DNA of 64,000 nt from an uncultured Caulobacter sp. (GCA_937925635.1 CALALX010000027.1:1-64000); one strand, 5' to 3'. Counted from the stretch's first letter, positions 1-9,031 are shown. Notes: generated from the letters alone by a model not told the origin. Numbers and translations: made by a program.

Positions 1-657
1 CCCGCCCGGGGCCTGGGGAACGGCGGCATTGGCCGGTTCCGCACCGGCAGCGGCAAGCCGGCGATCATTGATGCAGAGCGCATACGCCGCAGAGAGAGCA
101 ATGCCGACCAGTGCCATGATCCCGAATGCGGGCCGCCAACCCATCGCGCCCGCGACGGCTCCTCCGAGGCTCACGCCGAGCATCGAACCGAACAGGCCGC
201 CGGCCATAAAGGCGCCCGTCAGTGTGGCCCGCAGAGATTTCGGAAATACGCCGAGCACCACCGCGATACCGACGCTGCCGTAAGCCGCCTCGCCGACGCC
301 GACCATGAAGCGCGCCCAGAACATTTCTTGGTAGTCGCGGGCGACGGCGCAGGCCGCTGTGGCGAGGCTCCAGAGTAGAGCCATGATCACCAGGCTGCGC
401 GAACGTCCGAACCGGTCCGCGAGGGCCGACAGCGGCAGGGTCAACAGGCCGACCATCAGCGCGACGATGCTGCTGAGCGCACCGAGCTGTCCATCGCTCA
501 GTGACCACTCCGCTCGGAGCAGCGGGAACACGGCGCTGAGCACCTGACGGGACATGTAGTCGGACACGAGCAAGCCGAACGTCAGGGCGAAGACCAGCCA
601 GGCGTAGTGCTTGGTGGGCGTGGCCGGAGCTGCGGCTGCGTCGGCGGCGAAGGTCAT
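1..657 (-). CDS. MFS transporter, partial (C-terminus beyond left edge)
   Basis: The reading frame is open from an ATG at 657 down to base 1, giving about 219 residues of the N-terminal half of a major facilitator carrier. The start is followed by hydrophobic helices and a DRFGR loop typical of the MFS cytoplasmic loop between helices 2 and 3. A GVGEAAYGSVG stretch is nearly repeated in the MFS protein at 52111-53391, so the two are paralogues. It lies 83 bases downstream of the BKACE gene on the same strand and is probably its substrate or product carrier. The substrate is unknown. Confidence 0.85.
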   Translation of the reverse strand, partial: MTFAADAAAAPATPTKHYAWLVFALTFGLLVSDYMSRQVLSAVFPLLRAEWSLSDGQLGALSSIVALMVGLLTLPLSALADRFGRSRSLVIMALLWSLATAACAVARDYQEMFWARFMVGVGEAAYGSVGIAVVLGVFPKSLRATLTGAFMAGGLFGSMLGVSLGGAVAGAMGWRPAFGIMALVGIALSAAYALCINDRRLAAAGAEPANAAVPQAPGG

Positions 658-740
658 CACGGGGCTCTGCTGCACGGTGGGCTGGGGAGAAAGGTATGGC
701 CGGCGGCGCCTGGGGAACTTGCGCCGCCGGCCGCCGCGGG

Positions 741-1799
741 TCACCCCGCCATGCGCAGCGGCACCGCGCGTTCGTTGGGCCGGCGATTGGGCGCCATGCC
801 CAGCCGGGCCAGGGTCTCGTCGACGCCCTGGTATTGGACGCCAATCCTGTAGATGGCGCGGGCCTCCTCGGCGCTGGCGACTTCGCGGCCCAGCTCCCTG
901 GAGATGCGGACCAGCTGTTCGACCTGAGCCACGGACGACATGAAGTTCCCGTCCGGACCGTACAGCGTGTCCTCGATGCCGCAGCGGACGTGCATGCCGA
1001 GCGCGATGGCCACCGTGTTGATCGGCAGCACGTTCCGCATCACCGACTCCAGCGTGACGGTCGACCCGTCCGGCGCGCGCCGGATGAACTCCATGAAGTT
1101 GTTCGGGTTGGGCCCGTCGAAGCCGCCGCCGATGCCGACCCAGGTGAGGTTCAGCGGGCCAGTGTAGTGACCGCGGCGGACGAGACGTTCAAGCGTCTCG
1201 AGGTCGGACATCTTGGTCAGCTGGAAGTGCGGCTGGACGCCGTTGCTCTGCAGGCGGCGCAGGTGCTCCTCGACCCATTCCGGTCCTGCCGGCACGACCA
1301 TCTCGCGATAGGCGTGGTAGGTCGCCGGATCGGCAAGGCTGGTCTTGCCGAACTCGGCCTCGCTCATCAGGTCCATGATGTTCATCTGCGTCGTGTTGAC
1401 CGCGACGGTGACCTGTTCGGGCGTGGGCTTCAGCTCGGCCAGCATGTGGCGGGTGTCGTCGGACAGCCACTTGGCTTCCTCCCCCTCACCTTCCGGCGAG
1501 AACGAGATCGAGCCGCCGACCTGCAGGATCATGTCCGGCACCGCCTGCTTCAGCAGGCCCAGCAGCTCGTTGAACTTCGACAGCCGCTTGGAGCCCTTGC
1601 CGTCCTCCTCGCGGACATGGAGGTGCAGGACGGTGGCACCGGCGTTGTAGCAGTCGATCGCCTTCTGGACGTGTTCGTCCATCGTGACGGGGATGTCCTC
1701 CGGGTAGTCCTCCGGCATCCATTCGGGGCCGTAGGGCGCGACCGTGATGACCAGCTTGTCCTGGTTCTCGGGAAGCAGGGAGTCGTCGAGGAACTGCAT
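741..1799 (-). CDS. Beta-keto acid cleavage enzyme (BKACE, DUF849), module A
   Basis: The 352-residue protein has the BKACE signature. HLHVRE (His59 and His61) supplies the metal-binding H-x-H, VGGSIS follows, and RCGIED carries the Arg and Glu-Asp pair that correspond to the catalytic and metal residues of the characterised enzyme Kce. Family members condense a beta-keto acid with acetyl-CoA and release acetoacetate plus a CoA ester; substrates vary widely. It sits between an MFS carrier and a TauD-type dioxygenase, about 30 bases after the latter, in a five-gene leftward run. By eye roughly two thirds of its residues match the second BKACE at 53395-54444. The substrate is not predictable here. 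Confidence 0.92.
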   Translation of the reverse strand: MQFLDDSLLPENQDKLVITVAPYGPEWMPEDYPEDIPVTMDEHVQKAIDCYNAGATVLHLHVREEDGKGSKRLSKFNELLGLLKQAVPDMILQVGGSISFSPEGEGEEAKWLSDDTRHMLAELKPTPEQVTVAVNTTQMNIMDLMSEAEFGKTSLADPATYHAYREMVVPAGPEWVEEHLRRLQSNGVQPHFQLTKMSDLETLERLVRRGHYTGPLNLTWVGIGGGFDGPNPNNFMEFIRRAPDGSTVTLESVMRNVLPINTVAIALGMHVRCGIEDTLYGPDGNFMSSVAQVEQLVRISRELGREVASAEEARAIYRIGVQYQGVDETLARLGMAPNRRPNERAVPLRMAG

Positions 1800-1828
1800 G
1801 GCTCTTCTCTCTCGATCAGGGTTGCGGA

Positions 1829-2677
1829 TCAGTAGGGGCGATCGCCGATGATCCCGGCGCGCTCCATCTTGCGGACGGCCGGCCAGTAGTCCTGGACCGC
1901 GTAGTGCTGGGTGCAGCGGTTGTCCCAGATCGCCACGCTGCCCGGCGTCCAGCGCCAGCGGACCTGGTACTCCGGGATGGCCGCGCGGCCGATCAGGTAA
2001 CTTAGCAAGGCGGCCGAGCCGGGCGCGAAGTCCTGGCCGAAGCGGACGTTCTCGGGCGTGTGGAAGTTCACGAAGTGGGTCGTGAAGCCGCTGACGAACA
2101 GCACCTTCTCGCCCGTGTCCGGATGGGTCCGGACGACAGGATGTTCGGGGTCGGGATACTGGGCTTTGAGCGCGCGCCGCTTTTCGTCCGGCATGGCCGC
2201 GCCGAACGTGGCCTCGATGCTGTGGCGGGCGCGCAGCGGTGCGATCTGCGCCTTGACGGTCTCGGGAAGGTCCTCGTAGGCGCGGACCATGTTGACCCAG
2301 ATGGTGTCGCCGCCGACTTCAGGGGTCTCGATGCAGCGCAGGACGCAACCGAACGGCGGCGCGTCGCGCCAGGTTGCATCGCAGTGCCAAGCGTTCTCGT
2401 AGTGCTCGGGTGGACTGTCGAGGTCCTTGTAGATGCGGACCAGCCCCGGATGCTCAGGATCGCTGCCGGCAACGGGATGATCCTCGAGGTCGCCAAATCG
2501 CCGGGCGAAGGCGACATGGTCGGCCCGCGAGATGTCCTGGTCGCGGAGGAACAGAACCTTGTGCTGAAGCAGCAGTCCGCGGATATCGGCGAACAGATGA
2601 TCGTCGCGGGCGGCGTCTGTGAGGCTGACGTCCTTCAGTTCGGCCCCGATGTGCGTGGTGAGCTTTTCAACGCGCAT
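1829..2677 (-). CDS. TauD/TfdA-family 2-oxoglutarate/Fe(II) dioxygenase
   Basis: The 282-residue protein carries the Fe(II) facial triad: His98 and Asp100 in NAWHCDATW, and a distal His in CTQHYAV. A C-terminal Arg in RKMERAGI would bind 2-oxoglutarate. Enzymes of this family hydroxylate taurine, alkyl sulfates, 2,4-D and related acids, often releasing an aldehyde or a heteroatom group. GAGG six bases before the ATG at 2677 supports this start. The gene begins eight bases after the quinone reductase stop and precedes BKACE, so it is probably co-transcribed. A related but broken gene lies at 25643-26130. Confidence 0.92.
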   Translation of the reverse strand: MRVEKLTTHIGAELKDVSLTDAARDDHLFADIRGLLLQHKVLFLRDQDISRADHVAFARRFGDLEDHPVAGSDPEHPGLVRIYKDLDSPPEHYENAWHCDATWRDAPPFGCVLRCIETPEVGGDTIWVNMVRAYEDLPETVKAQIAPLRARHSIEATFGAAMPDEKRRALKAQYPDPEHPVVRTHPDTGEKVLFVSGFTTHFVNFHTPENVRFGQDFAPGSAALLSYLIGRAAIPEYQVRWRWTPGSVAIWDNRCTQHYAVQDYWPAVRKMERAGIIGDRPY

Positions 2678-2685
2678 GACTGACC

Positions 2686-3663
2686 TCAGATCTCGAAGAT
2701 GGAGGAACCCGTGGTGCGCCGGGCTTCCAGGTCGCGATGGGCCTGGACGGCGTCGCCCAGCGCATAGCGTTGGTTGATCTCGACCCGGATCCGGCCGGCC
2801 GCGACATGGTCAAACAGCTCGCCCGCCAGAGCGGCGCGCTCGGTAGGATCGGCGATGTAGTCGGCCAGGGCGGGGCGGGTGACGTAGAGCGACCCTTTCA
2901 CGGCCAGCTGGAAGGCGTCGATCGGCGGGATCGGACCGGACGCCGTTCCGACGCAGACCAGCATGCCGCGACGCCGCAGGCAGTCGAGCGAGCCCATCAC
3001 CGTGTCCTGGCCGACGCTGTCGTAGACCACCGCGACGCCCTCACCGCCCGTCAGGTCCCGGACTTGCTTCACCCAGTCGTCGCGCGTGTAGTCGACGACA
3101 TGGTCGCAGCCGTGGGCGCGGGCCAACTCGGCCTTGGCGGCGCTGGAGGTGGTGCCGATCACCGTGAGGCCAAGGATCTTGGCCCACTGGGCCGCGATCA
3201 AACCGACACCGCCGGCGGCGGCGTGCAGGAGGACCGCATCGCCGGCCTTCAGGGTCGGGCAGATACGGCGGGTCAAATAGGCCGAGGTCAGGCCGCGCAT
3301 GGTCATCGCAGCGGCCGTATCGAAGCCGATTTCGTCCGGTAGCCGGATCAGCGAGCCGATCGGCATCACCCTTTCAGTCGAGTATGCACCCAGCGGGCTA
3401 CCCGTGTAGGTGACCCGGTCGCCCACCGCGAAGCCCGCGACGCCCTCGCCGACGGCCGTGATCTCGCCGGCGCCTTCGACGCCGATGCCGCAGGGCAGCG
3501 GCGCCGGGTAGTAGCCAGTACGGAAATAGGTATCGGCGAAGTTCAGGCCGACTGCGGCATGGCGGATGCGGACCTCACTCGGTCCCGGGTCGCCGACCTC
3601 GACCTCCTGCCAGCGCAGGACTTCGGGGCCGCCGAATTCCGAGAAGCGAACAGCGTGGGCCAT
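2686..3663 (-). CDS. Zinc-independent quinone oxidoreductase (MDR family)
   Basis: The 325-residue medium-chain dehydrogenase/reductase has an N-terminal GroES-like region (VGLNFADTYFRTG, IGVEGAG) and a Rossmann fold with HAAAGGVGLIAAQWAK near residue 150. It lacks the zinc-binding cysteines of alcohol dehydrogenases, as NADPH:quinone reductases do. The likely role is reducing a quinone or an activated double bond in the module A pathway. GGAG precedes the ATG at 3663. It lies between the TonB receptor (51-base gap) and the dioxygenase (8-base gap). Confidence 0.9.
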   Translation of the reverse strand: MAHAVRFSEFGGPEVLRWQEVEVGDPGPSEVRIRHAAVGLNFADTYFRTGYYPAPLPCGIGVEGAGEITAVGEGVAGFAVGDRVTYTGSPLGAYSTERVMPIGSLIRLPDEIGFDTAAAMTMRGLTSAYLTRRICPTLKAGDAVLLHAAAGGVGLIAAQWAKILGLTVIGTTSSAAKAELARAHGCDHVVDYTRDDWVKQVRDLTGGEGVAVVYDSVGQDTVMGSLDCLRRRGMLVCVGTASGPIPPIDAFQLAVKGSLYVTRPALADYIADPTERAALAGELFDHVAAGRIRVEINQRYALGDAVQAHRDLEARRTTGSSIFEI

Positions 3664-3714
3664 GGGGGATCTCCGTGTGGGCGGCGCACAGCGAGGCGCG
3701 CGCCGCCCTGTGGG

Positions 3715-6222
3715 TCAGAAGCGGGCGCGGAGCTCGATGCCCCAGGTGCGCGGTTCCTGGACGAAGCCGGCGAAGCCGCCGGGCGCGAGCGGGATGTCGT
3801 TGACCGTCGTGAAAGTGACCTCGTCGGTCAGGTTCCGGCCAAAAGCGGAAACCTCCCAGCTTCCCTCAGCCGAACCGAAGGCGACCCGGGCGTTGACGCG
3901 GGTCTGGGCACCCTGGAGGGAGGCCGGATCCAAGTCGTAGTCCAGGAAGTGCTCACCACGATAGTTGGCGTCCGCGTTCACGCGCAGCAGCAGGTCGTCG
4001 CCGACAGGATGCTTCCAGTCGATCGCCAGGCTCCCGCTCCATTGCGGCGCGAAGGCGTTGGTCTTGCCGCTCAGATCCTGCACGCAGGGCGCGGGCGTGG
4101 CGGAGATCTGCTGGGCAGAGCAGCCGGCGTTGGCGTAGTCCGAGAACTGGAAGTCGAGGTAGGCCAGCGAGCCCGACAGTGTCAGCTCGGAGGTCAGCCG
4201 CAGCTGGCCGTCGGCCTCGAAGCCGCGGATTTCGGAGCCCTTGGCGTTGGCGACGACGTAGCTCGCGCCCTGAAAGACAGTGACCTGCAGGTCCTCGTAC
4301 TGCGTGAAGAAGGCCGACAGGTTCAGCACCGCGCGGCCGTCCAGCAGACGGGTCTTGAGGCCGGCCTCGTACGAGGTCGCCGTCTCGGCATCGTACTCGA
4401 AGCCGGCGCCCGGCTTGGTCGGGTCGTAGGCGGCGTTGCGCACCGATAGACCCAACGGCGTCAGCGCCGTCCAGGGGGAAGCGGTGTTGGAGAGCCGCTG
4501 ATCGTCGTTACCGTTGAAGCCGCCCGACTTCCGGCCGCGCGAGTAGGTCGCGTAGGCCATGACGTCGTCGGAAATGTCCCACTGGACCTTGAGCGAGGGA
4601 TCGAAGCCCGACTCCTTGCGGCGGCCGACAGCGTCGACGAGGTTGTTGTTGGCGTCCAGCGCCTTCACGTACAGCAGCAGGACATTCTCCTGCGTGATGC
4701 TCGACGGCGCGGTGAACAACCCCTGCGGCGAGGCGTCGGCGCCGAACCAGACGCGCTTGACGAAGTCCTTGTCCTCGCTCGACCAGCGGCCGCCGAGGGT
4801 CACGGTCACGGCGTCTGTCGGCCGCCAGCGCAGTTCGCCGAACATGGCGACGGTGTCGGTCTGCTGCGAGAAGTAGCTGTTGCGGCTGATGACGTTGGCC
4901 GGCAGCAGCGGATAAACCGCTGCCGTCGGACCGCCGGCGAACGCCGAGGCTGGCAGGAAGCCGAGGCGCGAGTTGATCAGCAGCGCGCCGGCCTGCTCGA
5001 GCTCCTGGGTCTCGACATAGCCGCCCAGCATGAAGTCGACCGAGCCGCCGGTGTCGGAGGCGAGGCGCAGCTCCTGGGAGTACTGCGTGAAGTCCTGCTC
5101 CTCGTTGCGGAAGATGAAGCGTATGGGCAGGAAATCGAGGTCGAGGCCATCACGGGTCTCGTAGGCCGAGTAGCCGGTGACCGAGGTCAGCGTCAGGCTG
5201 TCGCTGACTTCGTACTCCATATTCAACACGCCCAGCTGCGAGCGCGTTTCGATGCGCGCTTCGCGGCCCGACCAGCCCGCCACGTCAGGGTCATCGCGGT
5301 AGGTGGTGAAGGGGTCCTTGACCGAGAAGTCGGGCTCGACGAGCGCCACGTTCGCAAACAAGAGGTTGCTGAGCGCCGTCGGCGGCGTGACGACGCCGGT
5401 CACTTTGGTAAAGCGCGTGACCACGGCGTTCATGCCGTCGATGCTGGAGTCCAGCACGCTGAACTTCAGGTTGGCCGTGAAGGCGTCGGTGGGTTGCCAG
5501 AGCAGCGTGGCGCGCGCGGCAAACTCTTCTGTGGCTGGCTCGTCGCGGCCGCGGGTGGCGTTCTCGATGTAGCCGTCGCCGGAGCGGTGCTGGACCGCAA
5601 GCCGGAGCGCGGCGGTCTCGCCGAGGGGGATGGTCGCGGCGCCGTTCAGCTGCAGCGTGGATGTGTCGAAATCCCATCGCGCCGCAGCTTCGCCACTGAA
5701 GCCTCCGTCCAGTGAAGGATTGGCGGTGATGATGCTGACCGCGCCGCCGATGGTGTTGCGGCCGAACAGGGTGCCCTGCGGCCCCCGCAGGACTTCGACG
5801 CGGTCGAGGTCCATGAACGGCGCGCGGAACTGCCGGTCGCGGCCCATGTAGACGCCGTCGACATACATGCCGACCGACTGTTCGAAGCCGCGGTTGCTGC
5901 CGGACCCGACGCCCCGGATGTTGATCTGGGTGTTGATAGCGCCCTTGCCGATCTGCACGCCCGGCACGTAGCCCGAGAGATCCTCGAGGTTCTCGATTCC
6001 CTGCGCCTCAAGCTTGTCGCCACTCGTGGCCGATACCGAGATCGGCACATCCTGCAGGTTCTCGGAGCGCTTCTGGGCGGTGACGATGATTTCCTCGACC
6101 TGGATGTTCTCATCCTGGGCGAGGGCGGGCGTGGACAGGCAGCCCATGACTGCGAACGCGAGAACAGACGCCTGCATGCGGGCGCACGGGCGCCCATGCC
6201 GCGTGAAGCGACGTGACTGCAT
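3715..6222 (-). CDS. TonB-dependent outer-membrane receptor, module A
   Basis: The protein is 835 residues from the ATG at 6222, chosen because GGAGGAAACA immediately precedes it; an upstream in-frame ATG at 6291 has no such site. A signal peptide (about 1-35, cleaving after STPALA) leads to a TonB box (EEIIVTAQ, about 43-50). A plug domain contains VEVLRGPQGTLFGRN, and a long beta-barrel ends in an aromatic residue (RARF). It imports a substrate across the outer membrane using TonB energy. It heads the leftward module A operon and diverges from the AraC gene at 6375, the likely regulator. Confidence 0.93.
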   Translation of the reverse strand: MQSRRFTRHGRPCARMQASVLAFAVMGCLSTPALAQDENIQVEEIIVTAQKRSENLQDVPISVSATSGDKLEAQGIENLEDLSGYVPGVQIGKGAINTQINIRGVGSGSNRGFEQSVGMYVDGVYMGRDRQFRAPFMDLDRVEVLRGPQGTLFGRNTIGGAVSIITANPSLDGGFSGEAAARWDFDTSTLQLNGAATIPLGETAALRLAVQHRSGDGYIENATRGRDEPATEEFAARATLLWQPTDAFTANLKFSVLDSSIDGMNAVVTRFTKVTGVVTPPTALSNLLFANVALVEPDFSVKDPFTTYRDDPDVAGWSGREARIETRSQLGVLNMEYEVSDSLTLTSVTGYSAYETRDGLDLDFLPIRFIFRNEEQDFTQYSQELRLASDTGGSVDFMLGGYVETQELEQAGALLINSRLGFLPASAFAGGPTAAVYPLLPANVISRNSYFSQQTDTVAMFGELRWRPTDAVTVTLGGRWSSEDKDFVKRVWFGADASPQGLFTAPSSITQENVLLLYVKALDANNNLVDAVGRRKESGFDPSLKVQWDISDDVMAYATYSRGRKSGGFNGNDDQRLSNTASPWTALTPLGLSVRNAAYDPTKPGAGFEYDAETATSYEAGLKTRLLDGRAVLNLSAFFTQYEDLQVTVFQGASYVVANAKGSEIRGFEADGQLRLTSELTLSGSLAYLDFQFSDYANAGCSAQQISATPAPCVQDLSGKTNAFAPQWSGSLAIDWKHPVGDDLLLRVNADANYRGEHFLDYDLDPASLQGAQTRVNARVAFGSAEGSWEVSAFGRNLTDEVTFTTVNDIPLAPGGFAGFVQEPRTWGIELRARF

Positions 6223-6332
6223 TGTTTCCTCCGGCCTTCTCTCGGCTTTGCCGATCTCATTGGGAGGAAGCGCAACGCGGCGCTTCCCCACGGTCAGGTC
6301 TAGGTCGGCCGGTCGGCGTCCGATTGACTATC

Positions 6333-6345
6333 AGCGACACTCGCT
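6333..6345. promoter_or_regulatory. Inverted repeat in the TonB receptor/AraC divergent promoter
   Basis: AGCGA and TCGCT form a 5-3-5 dyad 30 bases upstream of the AraC start, within the 152-base intergenic region shared with the TonB receptor operon. The core CAGCGACACTCG resembles CAGTGACTGTCG found in the same position before the paralogous AraC gene at 54928 (9 of 12 bases by eye). It is a candidate regulator site; no binding is shown. Confidence 0.35.
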
Positions 6346-6374
6346 ATCCATTTCACGACACAGGAGAGACAGGG

Positions 6375-7376
6375 ATGGCCGCCCAAGCGCGCGCGGGGGT
6401 GCTCGCGCACTACTTCGACGTGCTGCGCGACTACGACGTCGATCCGACGCCGCTTTTGCGCGAGGCCGGCCTCAGCCGCGCCATGATCGCCGACCCCGAT
6501 GGACGCATTCCCCTGGCCTCGGCGATGCTCCTGCTGGAGCGCAGCGCCGAGGTCTCAGGATGTGCTTCGCTGGGCTTGAGAATGACCGAACGGCGCCAGC
6601 CGGCCGATTTCGGGCCGGTCGGTCTGCTGCTGCAGCATCAGGCAAGCCTTCGGGAGGGCGTGAGCATGCTGCAGCGCTACGAGCATCTGTTGAACGAGTC
6701 CCTGGCCATCCACATGGCCGAGTCCGACGGGATCGCGGTCATCCGCGAGGAGCTGGTCTCGGGGCGTCCCGGCGTAGCGCGTCAGTCGACCGAACTGGCG
6801 GTCGGCGTGCTGTTTCGTATGTGCAGCGCCGTGCTCGGTCCGGATTGGCGGCCGCTGGAAGTCCACTTCGTCCACCCGGAGGCCGAGGAACTGCAGGTCC
6901 ACCGCCGGCTCTTCCGATGCCCGATCCGGTTCGGCGCCGAGTTCAACGGACTTGTCGTAGCGTTGAGCGATCTTGATCGGCCCAACGCGCGGGCCGACGA
7001 GCAGATGGCGCGCTATGCGCGCCGCTACCTTGACGCCATTCCAGCCGGACGGGTCTCGGGCGTCGAGCAACAGGTGCGCAACACCCTCTACATCCTGCTG
7101 CCGGCTGGCCGCGGTGGGCTGGAGGATGTGGCCGATCGGCTGGGCCTCAACGCCCGCACCCTTCAGCGTCGTCTGGCCGCGTCCGGTCTGAACTTCGGCA
7201 ACATCCTGGATGACGTCCGAGCCGAGCTCGCCGAACGTTATCTCGTCAACGGCGCCTACCCGATCAGTCAGGTGGCCGACCTGCTCGGCTACAGCTCGCC
7301 CAGCGCCTTCACCCGATGGTTCGGCGCCCGCTTCGGACAGTCGCCGGGCGTCTTTCGTCGCAAGCCCAGCCCCTGA
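6375..7376 (+). CDS. AraC-family regulator with arabinose-binding-like N-terminal domain, module A
   Basis: The protein is 333 residues from the ATG at 6375, which follows GGAGAGACAGGG. An N-terminal ligand-sensing region (about 15-200, OruR/PF12625 style) is followed by a double helix-turn-helix AraC domain (about 230-333) with ARTLQRRLAASG and the second-helix motif ISQVADLLGYSSPSAFTRWF. It diverges from the module A operon and probably controls it. It is paralogous to the regulator at 54928-55899, including conserved QATELSVAVL/QSTELAVGVL stretches. Confidence 0.9.
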   Translation: MAAQARAGVLAHYFDVLRDYDVDPTPLLREAGLSRAMIADPDGRIPLASAMLLLERSAEVSGCASLGLRMTERRQPADFGPVGLLLQHQASLREGVSMLQRYEHLLNESLAIHMAESDGIAVIREELVSGRPGVARQSTELAVGVLFRMCSAVLGPDWRPLEVHFVHPEAEELQVHRRLFRCPIRFGAEFNGLVVALSDLDRPNARADEQMARYARRYLDAIPAGRVSGVEQQVRNTLYILLPAGRGGLEDVADRLGLNARTLQRRLAASGLNFGNILDDVRAELAERYLVNGAYPISQVADLLGYSSPSAFTRWFGARFGQSPGVFRRKPSP

Positions 7377-7549
7377 GGGCGTGAGGCCAGTTCAAGCGCC
7401 TTCTGCACCGACAGTTCGAACATGTGGTGAAGTGGCCGCCGAGATGACCTCTCGGTTCGGCCGTAGCCAGTGACCACCGCGCCGACCGCCGCCCGCCGGC
7501 TGCTCCGATGGAGCCGGACGCCCCGGCCGAGGCTGGACTGTGGCAGCTC
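7377..7549. other. Gap between AraC gene and truncated gene
   Basis: This is 173 bases between two convergent genes. I see no convincing coding frame, strong hairpin or repeat in it. Confidence 0.5.
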
Positions 7550-8013
7550 CTAGAAGAGCAGATCGTCCACTGTATCCAGGGTCACAGTTTCATCTTGCGG
7601 CTCGAGGTCCAAACCGATGGCCGCTGCGGCAGCAAAGTGAGCCTCGCGCTCCCTTTGCATGGTGTAGCGCTCGGAAAGGGCCTCGCAGAACCCCCGTAGA
7701 GTCTCTCTTACGTCACCCTCAGTGGCCGCCAGCGGACTGACCGCACCGGACAGGCCGGCTTGCGCGCCCTCTAGTCGCGCGCCGACCAGCTCCTCAAAGC
7801 GCACGCTGCGCGCCGCCGCGTGCAGCCCCTCCATTGCCCTGCGGCCCAACTGCTCAAGCTCATGAAGATTTGCGCCCGCCGCCATTCCCGCCTCACCGAT
7901 CCGCTCGAGGGCGGCGCCGAGATCGGCGGAGACACGCTCCGCCCCAGCCCCATCCGCGCCGCGCTCGGCGACCGCCCTGGCGCCCTTCCCCAAGCTGTCG
8001 ATGGCCCCCAGCG
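7550..8013 (-). pseudogene. C-terminal fragment of an unrecognised protein, cut by IS6 copy 1
   Basis: A leftward frame stays open from the IS boundary at 8013 to a TAG at 7550, giving about 154 residues with no convincing start of its own. The sequence is helical and Ala/Glu/Arg-rich with coherent amphipathic segments (LHELEQLGRRAMEGLH, LRGFCEALSERYTM), so it looks like a real protein tail. It ends in TVDDLLF, which loosely recalls the CheY-binding tail of CheZ; that likeness is too short to name it. The N-terminal part was removed by the IS6 element and does not reappear beside the second IS copy. Confidence 0.5.
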
Positions 8014-8830
8014 GGTCTTGTCAGGTAAACGACCACGAGGCGAGGAGGCCCCCTCCCCGCACTGCGATCAGGCGGCGGCGGTTGCAGCCGCCCAGGTCCG
8101 CTGAGCCTCGGCCCGGAGGAGGCGCAGGGTCGATCGACGGATCAGGTGGGGCTGGAGGTTGAAGGCGTTGTAGACGGCGGCGTGGGTGGCCAGGAACTTT
8201 TGGGCCGAGGCCCGAGACTTGAACTTCTGCTGCTTTCGTTCTCGTCGCCGGATCGGCAGGTGGGAGTTCTCAGCCCGGTTGTTCTCCCGCATTCCGCCTG
8301 GTCGGTGGCGATCCGCCAGGCCCAGATCCCGCGTTGCGGCGCGATACGAGGCGAGCTTGTCCGTGACGATCGTCTCAGGCCGGACGCCCTGATTCCTCAG
8401 CAATTTCCGGAGCAGCTTGAGGGCCGCAGCTCTGTTGCGGCGCTCCTGGACCAGCATGTCCAGGACCTCGCCCTCGTCATCGACGGCCCGCCAGAGGAAC
8501 ATCCGCTTGCCGCCGATCTTCACGACCATCTCGTCGAGATGCCAACGATCTGTCGGCCGCGGCCGGGACCGACGCAGGTTGTGGGCGAACTGCCGGCCGA
8601 ACCTGAGCGTCCCGCATCGGACCGTCTCGTAGCTGACTTCGACACCACGCTGCGCGAGCAACTCCTCGACATCCCGAAGGCTCAGAGTGAACCGGAAATA
8701 CAGCCAGACCGCATGGCGGATGATCTCCGGGGGAAACCTGTGTCGCCTGTACGAAATCGGTCTCAACGCGGCCTCCGCTCCACCCACCAAGCCCTTGGTG
8801 GAGGCGGGTTAGCGTTTGCCTGACAGCATC
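8014..8830 (-). mobile_element. IS6-family insertion sequence, copy 1
   Basis: This 817-base element has imperfect terminal inverted repeats: GGTCTTGTCAGGTAAACG at the left end and, read on the other strand, GATGCTGTCAGGCAAACG at the right (14 of 18 match). It contains one transposase gene. Length and layout fit the IS6/IS26 family. The flanking 8-mers (ccccagcg and ctttcatc) are not a target duplication. A second copy in the same orientation lies at 29734-30550. Confidence 0.88.
8068..8790 (-). CDS. IS6-family transposase, copy 1
   Basis: This 240-residue DDE transposase has an N-terminal helix-turn-helix (LSLRDVEELLAQRGVEVSYETV). The catalytic triad is Asp in WHLDEMVVKIGG, Asp in IVTDKLASYR and Glu in NNRAENSHLPIRRRER, the IS6 pattern. 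It uses a TTG or GTG start. Residues downstream of about position 40 are identical to the copy at 29788-30510, while the N-terminal residues differ. It appears intact and possibly active. Confidence 0.93.
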   Translation of the reverse strand: MVGGAEAALRPISYRRHRFPPEIIRHAVWLYFRFTLSLRDVEELLAQRGVEVSYETVRCGTLRFGRQFAHNLRRSRPRPTDRWHLDEMVVKIGGKRMFLWRAVDDEGEVLDMLVQERRNRAAALKLLRKLLRNQGVRPETIVTDKLASYRAATRDLGLADRHRPGGMRENNRAENSHLPIRRRERKQQKFKSRASAQKFLATHAAVYNAFNLQPHLIRRSTLRLLRAEAQRTWAAATAAA

Positions 8831-9031
8831 CTTTCATCGTCTTCCACTCCTCCCTGCCCAGGGAAACGGCGCGGAATACTCCAACTCAGATCGGCCCAGT
8901 TTCCGGGGAGCGGATCACCAGCACTCCGAATGGTTGAGGGACCAGAGCGGGCTCAGGTCAAGGTCTCTGACCGAAACGATTAAGTACTAGATCACTTCAA
9001 ATTTTTTGCGGTCAAGCTGAAAGGATCATTT
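8831..9031. other. IS-flanking non-coding stretch with possible IS21-like scar
   Basis: These 201 bases separate IS6 copy 1 from the DUF1501 gene. The part at about 8855-8935, read on the minus strand, contains GGAGTGCTGGTGATCC and GGAGTATTCCGCG, spaced like the repetitive ends of some IS21-family elements. The last 60 bases are AT-rich and include GAATATATTC at the DUF1501 3' end. No gene is visible. The IS21 reading is weak. Confidence 0.3.

Noticed and set aside
65..844. 259-codon leftward frame at the left edge
   Set aside because: It is Arg-rich and out of frame with the MFS helices that run from 657 to base 1 on the same strand.
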